From: Nonomuraea candida
Lineage (GTDB): Bacteria > Actinomycetota > Actinomycetes > Streptosporangiales > Streptosporangiaceae
Reading direction: 5' to 3'
DNA length: 64,000 bases
Assembly: GCF_000725485.1 (NCBI RefSeq)
Contig: NZ_JOAG01000032.1
Span: forward strand, 1 to 64,000
Both the position numbers and the translations under genes were made by a program. Each line of letters opens with the position of its first letter. Positions within the stretch are counted from its first letter, which is position 1. Below the pieces are notes generated by a model, which worked only from the letters and a program-made list of their open reading frames with translations, was not told where the DNA came from and did no database searches. Shown here one piece after another: positions 58,594 through 64,000 of the stretch.

Positions 58594-59228
58594 AGCTGGC
58601 GGGCCAGGAAGCCTCTGATGAGCTGCTTGGCGGCGTCGATCATCTCAGGCCGGCCCTCGGGGTCGCGGCGGAAGGCCAGCTTCAGCACCGCGTCGCCCGC
58701 CTCGACGGCCACGAGCACGGCCAGGTCGAGCTCGGGGCTGTCGGCCAGGCCGAACTCCTTCAGCAACAGCCCGCGCAGCCGTCCGGCGATGACGGTGTTG
58801 TTGTCGGAGTCGGAGTCGAGCAGGTTGAGGTCGACGGCGTCGCCGAAGTGCAGGCTCTTGAACCCGGCCACCGTCCTGTGCATGTCGACGTAGATGTCGA
58901 TGATCGCGTCCACGGCCTCCCACCAGCCGCGGTATTCCTCCTCCAGGAACGTGCGGTCGACCCTGCGGACGAACTCCTCGACGTTGCGCCGGGTGAGCTC
59001 CTGGGTGATGGCCCGCTTGTCGGGGAAGAACTGGTAGACCGAGCCGATCGCCACGCCCGCCCGCTCGGCTATGCGGGTGGTGGACAGGGCCTCGTAGCCG
59101 GCCTCGTCGAGGAGTTCGGCGCACGCGTCGAGCATGCGCTCGACCCGCCGGGCGCTGCGGCGCTGCGCGGGCTGCCGCCTGAGGGCTTTGGGGTGGACGC
59201 ACTCGTCGTCCATTTGCGGCGAAGACAC
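58572..59228 (-). CDS. TetR family regulator (218 aa)
   Basis: N-terminal HTH RVERMLDACAELLDEAGYEA, LSTTRIAERAGVAIGSVYQFFPDKRAI; ligand domain follows. GTG at 59228 has AGGAG upstream (11-base spacing); ATG at 59258 or 59213 are alternatives. It lies 41 bases after the EphD-like gene on the same strand, and a dyad overlaps that operon's promoter, so it probably represses both. Confidence 0.88.
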   Translation of the reverse strand: MSSPQMDDECVHPKALRRQPAQRRSARRVERMLDACAELLDEAGYEALSTTRIAERAGVAIGSVYQFFPDKRAITQELTRRNVEEFVRRVDRTFLEEEYRGWWEAVDAIIDIYVDMHRTVAGFKSLHFGDAVDLNLLDSDSDNNTVIAGRLRGLLLKEFGLADSPELDLAVLVAVEAGDAVLKLAFRRDPEGRPEMIDAAKQLIRGFLARQLRSWSPR

Positions 59229-59269
59229 GGATTCATCTTCTCCTGTATGGGCGATCATTACCCGCCAAT

Positions 59270-61081
59270 TTACGGATTTCCCGGAGGTGCGCTCAACCTG
59301 GCCAGCCCGCGCATGATGCGGGGCGATATACGCGATAGGGCATACCCGATTTTCCCCTCCAGATTGACCGGGACGACGGCCTGATTTCTGTGCACGGCCC
59401 GCAGAATGTGCGCGGCCACGCGCTCGGGTGGATATCCGCGCCGCGCCAGCGCCCTGACGGCCGCGTCGCGCAGCCCCTCGTCGGTGTACGCGGCGTTGCC
59501 CGCGATGCCCGTGGAGACGAACCCCGGGCAGATGGCGCTGACCCCGATGCCCCGCCCCGCCAGCTCGGCCCTGAGACAGTCGCTGAGCATCTTCACGGCG
59601 GCCTTGGACACCGAGTACGCGGGCAGCGCCCTGGAGGGCGCGAACGCGGCCAGGGAGGCGACGTTGACGATGTGCCCGCCTTCGCCGCGCTCGGCCATGG
59701 CCGCGCCGAAGAGGCGGCAGCCGTGGATGACGCCCCAGAGGTTGACGTCGAGGGTCCTGCGCCAGTCGTCGAGGCTGTGGTCGAGGACCCCACCGGCGAC
59801 CACGATCCCCGCATTGTTCACCACAATGTCCGGCACGCCATATTCGGAGATGATATTTTGCGAAAAATCTTCCATCTCCTGGGCATCCGCCACATCGACC
59901 CGCATCCCCCAGGCCGTACCGCCGAGCTCCCTCTCGATCGCCTCGGCGGCTCTTTTCGCAGCATCAAACGCTATATCTGCGCAAATCACTTCTGCCCCAT
60001 GCGCCGCGAACGCCCGCGCGGTCGCCCGCCCGATCCCCGACCCCGCCCCGGTCACCACCACCAACCGCCCGCCGAACGCCCCACCGGGTCCCCCGCCGGC
60101 CCGCCCGTAGGCGCGCGCCCGCCGCAGCCCCCGGCTCTCGGGCGCGCCCTCGACGTGCTCGACGAACTCGGCGATCATTCCGGCCACCGCCTCGGGCCTG
60201 CTCCGGTGCACCCAGTGCCCGGCCGCGATCCTGCGCCGCCAGAGCCGGGGCGCCCACCGCCCCAGCTCCGCCGACAACGCCGGCGTGACGTACGCGTCCC
60301 GCGTCGCCTCCACGACCTGCACCGGCACATCGGGCACCCGCGGATCAGACTCATCCCCGCCCGGTACGCCCGCGCCACCCGGCCGGTCCCGCCGCGACCC
60401 GTCGCGCCCGCCTCCGGCGCCGCGCCGCCGCCCGTCGCGCCCGCGCAGCAGGCCCGCCAGGTTGCGCCGGTAAAGCCACAAGCCGTTGCGCCCGTCCCGG
60501 CCCAGGGTGCCCGCCGGATGCCCGGGGCGGGGCACGACGCCCTCGCGCCGCAGCGCACGGCGTACGATCCCCGGCAGCACCGTGCGCCAGGCCAGCTCGG
60601 GCAGCACGGGAAGCTGGAACGCCCCGATGTGCCAGGCCCTGATCCGCTGCGCCATGACGTCGCGCCACCGCCCGTGCCGCATGAAGTGCCCCGCCTGGCG
60701 CGGCCCGGGACCGCCGAGGCCGGTGAACGAGGCCAGCCGGTCGCGCGTCTCCTGCCTGCCGAGCGCCTCCCAGCCCTGCATCGAGCCCCAGTCGTGCCCG
60801 ACCAGGTGCGCCCGGCGCAGGCCCACGGCGTCGAGCACGGCGACCAGGTCGTCCATCAGCCGGTCGAGGCCGTAGTCGCGCCGGTCTCGCGGGACGCTCG
60901 ACTCGCCCGCCCCGCGCACGTCGTAGCGCACCACGTGGAACCGGTCGCGCAGCAGCGCGGCCACCTCGTCCCAGACGCGGTGCGTGTCGGGATAGCCGTG
61001 CAGGAGCAGCACGGCCGGCCTGCCGGGGTCGCCTTCCTCGAAGACCGCCAGCCGCACGTCACCGGACTCGACCCACCGCAT
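59270..61081 (-). CDS. ephD: EphD-like epoxide hydrolase / SDR fusion (603 aa)
   Basis: Residues ~1-310 are an alpha/beta hydrolase with LLLHGYPDTHRVWDEV and nucleophile motif LVGHDWGSMQG (Asp nucleophile, epoxide-hydrolase type) and late His in GHWVHRS; a Gly/Arg-rich insert lies at ~195-225. Residues ~340-600 are an SDR: VTGAGSGIGRATARAF, NNAGIVVAGG, YSVSKAAVKML. The same two-domain layout is seen in Mycobacterium EphD (Rv2214c), linked to mycolic-acid-type lipids; here the substrate is unknown. AGGAGG five bases before ATG. Confidence 0.88.
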   Translation of the reverse strand: MRWVESGDVRLAVFEEGDPGRPAVLLLHGYPDTHRVWDEVAALLRDRFHVVRYDVRGAGESSVPRDRRDYGLDRLMDDLVAVLDAVGLRRAHLVGHDWGSMQGWEALGRQETRDRLASFTGLGGPGPRQAGHFMRHGRWRDVMAQRIRAWHIGAFQLPVLPELAWRTVLPGIVRRALRREGVVPRPGHPAGTLGRDGRNGLWLYRRNLAGLLRGRDGRRRGAGGGRDGSRRDRPGGAGVPGGDESDPRVPDVPVQVVEATRDAYVTPALSAELGRWAPRLWRRRIAAGHWVHRSRPEAVAGMIAEFVEHVEGAPESRGLRRARAYGRAGGGPGGAFGGRLVVVTGAGSGIGRATARAFAAHGAEVICADIAFDAAKRAAEAIERELGGTAWGMRVDVADAQEMEDFSQNIISEYGVPDIVVNNAGIVVAGGVLDHSLDDWRRTLDVNLWGVIHGCRLFGAAMAERGEGGHIVNVASLAAFAPSRALPAYSVSKAAVKMLSDCLRAELAGRGIGVSAICPGFVSTGIAGNAAYTDEGLRDAAVRALARRGYPPERVAAHILRAVHRNQAVVPVNLEGKIGYALSRISPRIMRGLARLSAPPGNP

Positions 61082-61088
61082 GGCGACC

Positions 61089-61115
61089 TCCTATTGGACG
61101 AGTTGTCCAGTAGGA
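61089..61115. promoter_or_regulatory. TetR-type operator upstream of the EphD-like gene
   Basis: Arms TCCTATTGGAC / GTCCAGTAGGA pair over 11 positions with one mismatch around GAGTT. The dyad overlaps the -10 candidate TATCCT and the ribosome-binding site, a strong repressor position. Confidence 0.75.
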
Positions 61116-61123
61116 TAGATCGT

Positions 61124-62203
61124 TCAGGGCCGGGCGGCCAGCCCCGTGCAGGCGCGCAGCGCCTTGAAGTCGGCCACCGCCTGGGTCCGCGCGGAGCCCG
61201 TCATCGGGATCGGCACGCCGCCCTGGATGGTGGCCGGGGTCCAGGCGTCCTTGAGGATCTTGCGGCCGTTGATCGTCAGCGTGAGCACGCCGGTGCGGCC
61301 GGTGGTGTTCGGCGTGGAGTTGTAGAAGACGAAGTTGCCCATGCCGTAATGGACGTAGGCGTTGTCGAGGTAGCCGCCGCCGAGCAGGATGTGCGCGTGC
61401 CCGCCGACCACCACGTCGGCCCCGGCCTCGACCAGCTTGGGCGCCAGTGAGCGCTGCGCCTCGTTGGGGCACTTCTGCAGCTCGGTGCCCCAGTGCAGGT
61501 GGACGATCACGGTGTCGGAGTTCTTGCGCGCCTGCCGTACCGCGCGCAGCAGGGCCGGCTCGTTCTTCGCCGAGGCCAGCCCGCCCTTGTCGGCGGTGGC
61601 CGTCCAGGCCGAGATGAACTCGGCGTCCAGCACCTGGGTGGCGCCGATGATGGCCACCCGGTTGCCGTTCACCGTCTTGCGGAAGGGCCGGTACGCCTGC
61701 GCCGCGTTCTCCCCGATCCCCACCACGGGGAACTTGGCCCGCCTGGCCGCCGCCAGCGAGTCGGCCAGGCCGGTCTCCATGTAGTCCATGCCGTGGTTGT
61801 TGGCCATGGAGGCGACGTCCACCCCGGCCCCCTTCAGCGCGGTCAGCGCGCTGGCCGGCGCCCGGAACGTGAACTGCTTGCCCGGCGCGGGCGTGCCGCC
61901 CGTGGTGATGGCCGTCTCCAGGTTCACCATCGCGAGGTCGGCCTTGCGCAGCACGCCGGCGATGGGCCCGAGCGCCGTGCGCGGGTTGGCCAGCCGCCCG
62001 CGCAGCATCCCCTCGAAGTGCACGTCCCCGCCGAAGGCGATCGTGAACGGCCGCCGCTCGGGCGTCGGCTTCTTCGACGGCTCGGCGCTCGCCTGCCGAC
62101 GGGCCTGCTGCTCGCGCTGAGGCTCCGTCTCCGACGCCGCCGACGAGCACGCGACCAGGGATGCGACGACGGCGATCATCGGGAGGGCACGGGGGAGTCT
62201 CAT
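61124..62203 (-). CDS. CapA family lipoprotein (359 aa)
   Basis: Calcineurin-like phosphoesterase of the CapA (poly-gamma-glutamate capsule) family. Lipobox LVACSS ends the signal; FGGDVHFEGM, NLETAIT, MANNHGMDY, HLHWGTEL and VVGGHAHILLGG supply metal ligands. Spacer of ~30 Glu/Lys/Pro residues follows the anchor. ATG 62203 has GGAAG upstream; GTG 62212 is an alternative. Real substrate unclear. Confidence 0.85.
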   Translation of the reverse strand: MRLPRALPMIAVVASLVACSSAASETEPQREQQARRQASAEPSKKPTPERRPFTIAFGGDVHFEGMLRGRLANPRTALGPIAGVLRKADLAMVNLETAITTGGTPAPGKQFTFRAPASALTALKGAGVDVASMANNHGMDYMETGLADSLAAARRAKFPVVGIGENAAQAYRPFRKTVNGNRVAIIGATQVLDAEFISAWTATADKGGLASAKNEPALLRAVRQARKNSDTVIVHLHWGTELQKCPNEAQRSLAPKLVEAGADVVVGGHAHILLGGGYLDNAYVHYGMGNFVFYNSTPNTTGRTGVLTLTINGRKILKDAWTPATIQGGVPIPMTGSARTQAVADFKALRACTGLAARP

Positions 62204-62288
62204 ATGCCGCACTTCCGCTCGAATCCTGTTTTACAGAGATTGAGCATGCCATGCAGGTCGTATTACCGTGCAGCCCCCCGGCTGCCCA

Positions 62289-63122
62289 TCAACGCGAGCG
62301 GACCCCCCGATCACTCACCAAAGTGGACATCACACGACGGGTCCGGTCGTCGATGGGCGTGTAGACGATCAGCCGGATCTCCGGCACGGCCGTCAGGCTC
62401 GTCGTGCTGAAGCGCAGCACCCCGTGCTCCACGTGCTCGAACCCCTTGACCCGCGGCCCCGGGTCCGCCACGTCCTGGCGGGCCCACAACCGGGCGAACT
62501 CGGCGCTCTCCGCGCTGAGCCTGCGGATGAAGTCCTGCCAGCAGGGGGAGTCCGCGTGGCGGCTGTAGGCGCCCCTGAAGACGGCCACCATCCGCGCCAG
62601 CTCCTGGTCACGCTCCATCAGCCGGGTGGTGGGCGTGCGGTTCAGGCAGGTGTGCCAGAGGGAGTTGCGCTCCCCCTCGGGCGCGCCGACCAGCTCGGGG
62701 AAGAGCGCCGCGTACGCGTCGTTCCAGGCCAGCGCGTCGCACCGGCTGTTGGCCACGCAGGCGGGCATCTCGCCGAGCCGGTCGAGGATCTCCCGCATCT
62801 CGGGCGTCACCTGACCCGAGTCCGCCGGCACCGGGTCGGCGATCTGCCCGGCCAGCCGGTAGAGGTGGTGCCGCTCGGCGCTGTCCAGCTTGAGCGTGCG
62901 CGCGATCGCGTCGAGCACCTGCGTGCTGGCGTTGATCGGGCGGCCCTGCTCCAGCCACGTGTACCAGGTCACGCCCACGCCCGCGAGCTGCGCGACCTCC
63001 TCGCGGCGCAGCCCCGGGGTCCGCCTGCGCGGGCCGGGCGCGAGGTCCACCATCTCCGGCGTGATCCGCTCCCGGCGGGTACGCAGGAACGCCGACAGGT
63101 CGGTACGCCTTGCCTCTGCCAC
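62289..63122 (-). CDS. XRE/MmyB-type helix-turn-helix regulator (277 aa)
   Basis: N-terminal HTH with LRTRRERITPEM, TPGLRREEVAQLAGVGVTWYTWLEQGR and a C-terminal MmyB-like ligand domain (LVAWNDAYAALFP-type block LAWNDAYAALFPELVG; ARMVAVFRGAY). GTG 63122 follows GGAGGA by six bases; ATG 63128 abuts it. Divergent from the MFS exporter and likely its repressor. Confidence 0.87.
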   Translation of the reverse strand: MAEARRTDLSAFLRTRRERITPEMVDLAPGPRRRTPGLRREEVAQLAGVGVTWYTWLEQGRPINASTQVLDAIARTLKLDSAERHHLYRLAGQIADPVPADSGQVTPEMREILDRLGEMPACVANSRCDALAWNDAYAALFPELVGAPEGERNSLWHTCLNRTPTTRLMERDQELARMVAVFRGAYSRHADSPCWQDFIRRLSAESAEFARLWARQDVADPGPRVKGFEHVEHGVLRFSTTSLTAVPEIRLIVYTPIDDRTRRVMSTLVSDRGVRSR

Positions 63123-63159
63123 CGTCATTCCTCCACTATGGGGGCACAAGGCGACATTA

Positions 63160-63205
63160 ACCAGTTACCCTCAATACCAGTATAAAGAGGCTCTCGTTAC
63201 TGGTA
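63160..63205. promoter_or_regulatory. ACCAGT-type operator cluster between XRE and MFS genes
   Basis: TACCAGTA (63175-63182) and TACTGGTA (63198-63205) form an 8-bp dyad with a 15-base spacer; a third ACCAGT lies at 63160-63165. Probable binding sites of the XRE regulator. Confidence 0.5.
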
Positions 63206-63230
63206 CTGACCCTGCGGCAGACTGGCCACC

Positions 63231-64000
63231 ATGTCGCAAACTGCCGCATTCTCCCCTCCTGTGAACACCCAGTCACAGGAGGCGGTTCCCAAGGCCAGCG
63301 GCCTGCTCCTGGCGATCATCCTCGTGGGGCAGTTCCTGGCGATCCTGAACGTCAACATCGTGAACGTGGCCACCCCGACCATCGAGGCCGACCTGCACTC
63401 CTCGGGCGCCGGACTGCAGATGATCGTCGCGGGATACACCATTGTCTACGCCGTCCTGTTGATCACCGGGGCCAGGGTCGGCGACCTGTTCGGCTACCGC
63501 AACGCCTTCCTGGGCGGCCTGGCGGTCTTCACGCTCACCACGCTGGGCGCGGGCCTGGCGCCCACGACGGGCTGGCTGGTGGCCGCGCGGCTGGTGCAGG
63601 GCGCCGGGGCCGCGATGATGATGCCGCAGGTGCTGACGCTGATCCAGCGCAACTACCACGGCGCGGCCAGGGGGCGGGCGATCGGCCTGTGGTCTCTGGT
63701 GATCAGCGGCGGCATCGTGGTCGGCCAGGCGCTCGGCGGGATCCTGCTGGGCATCGGCCTGGGCTGGCGGATGGTCTTCCTGGTGCTGGTGCCGGTCGGG
63801 GCGCTGCTCCTGGTGGCCGGGCTGCGGGTGCTGCCCGCCGACGAGGGCGGCGGCCGGGCCGGGCTCGACCCGCTGGGCCTGGTGACCCTCTCGGCGGCCG
63901 TGCTGCTCTTCGTGGTGCCGCTGGTGCTCGGCCGCGACCTCGGCTGGCCCCTGTGGGGCTGGATCTCGATGGGGCTGAGCGTGGTGACGTTCCTGGTGTT
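63231..64000 (+). CDS. MFS drug exporter, DHA2-like (partial, N-terminal 256 residues)
   Basis: 14-helix MFS family by motifs: LVGQFLAILNVNIVNVATPTI (helix 1), GARVGDLFGYRNAF (motif A), LVQGAGAAMMMPQVL (motif C region) and WSLVISGGIVVGQALGGIL. Runs off the right edge. Typical of EmrB/QacA multidrug exporters controlled by a divergent regulator. Confidence 0.9.
   Translation, partial: MSQTAAFSPPVNTQSQEAVPKASGLLLAIILVGQFLAILNVNIVNVATPTIEADLHSSGAGLQMIVAGYTIVYAVLLITGARVGDLFGYRNAFLGGLAVFTLTTLGAGLAPTTGWLVAARLVQGAGAAMMMPQVLTLIQRNYHGAARGRAIGLWSLVISGGIVVGQALGGILLGIGLGWRMVFLVLVPVGALLLVAGLRVLPADEGGGRAGLDPLGLVTLSAAVLLFVVPLVLGRDLGWPLWGWISMGLSVVTFLV

Overview
The window is chromosomal DNA of a high-GC actinomycete (about 70% G+C, strong G/C third-position bias, many GTG starts, 4-bp ATGA/GTGA gene overlaps). 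The developmental regulators (BldC, a BldN-like sigma factor with its RsbN-like partner), HspR-type heat-shock control, Rex-type redox control and actinobacterial ribosomal protein bS22 point to a filamentous, sporulating actinomycete. Gene order and small details fit Streptosporangiales (Nonomuraea/Streptosporangium-like) better than Streptomyces; that placement is inference. No tRNA, rRNA, CRISPR array, transposase or phage module was found, so this reads as core chromosome.

Layout. 1-10.3 kb (minus): nuoA-H of respiratory complex I (nuoH cut by the edge), preceded by menJ and menG for menaquinone, with a perfect Rex operator upstream of menJ. 10.6-14.5 kb: a secreted beta-propeller protein, a DUF4229 membrane protein, bldC, a metallopeptidase and small proteins. 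14.5-19.1 kb (minus): cytochrome c maturation (histidine phosphatase, TlpA/ResA, CcdA, ResB, CcsB). 19.2-20.3 kb: a LysR regulator divergent from an unannotated 36-residue ORF. 20.5-28.2 kb (minus): rex-hemA-hemC-hemD/cobA-hemB, a primase-polymerase-like gene and hemL, with a second Rex operator between rex and a divergent glutaredoxin-like gene.

28.6-32.7 kb: a membrane protein fused to an ABM domain, bldN-like sigma factor with a 12-bp repeat array, rsbN-like gene, HAD phosphatase. 32.7-39.9 kb (minus): ECF sigma plus LCP-family protein, SDR, acyltransferase, epimerase, bS22, an excisionase-type HTH protein, a phosphatase and AcuC. 40-43.6 kb (plus): two-component system followed by an ABC exporter. 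43.9-45.6 kb (minus): proC and proline dehydrogenase. 45.7-49.2 kb: a lipoprotein and a large secreted PQQ-type sugar dehydrogenase with accessory domains. 49.5-56.2 kb (plus): dnaK-grpE-dnaJ-hspR-clpB behind two HAIR operators. 56.4-64 kb: secreted and small membrane proteins, CapA lipoprotein, an EphD-like hydrolase-SDR fusion with its TetR gene and operator, an XRE regulator and a divergent MFS exporter cut by the right edge.

How it fits together. About half the window serves the respiratory chain: NADH dehydrogenase, menaquinone, heme and cytochrome c assembly. Two Rex operators tie NADH/NAD+ sensing to complex I/menaquinone and to heme synthesis. The clearest under-described items are the 36-aa ORF with its own terminator, the shared Rex operator in front of the glutaredoxin-like gene, the DDVR repeat in the BldN-like sigma factor, the membrane-ABM fusion, and the ECF sigma factor paired with an LCP protein. 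I did not see a clearly novel multi-gene system; most of the window is recognisable housekeeping and regulation.
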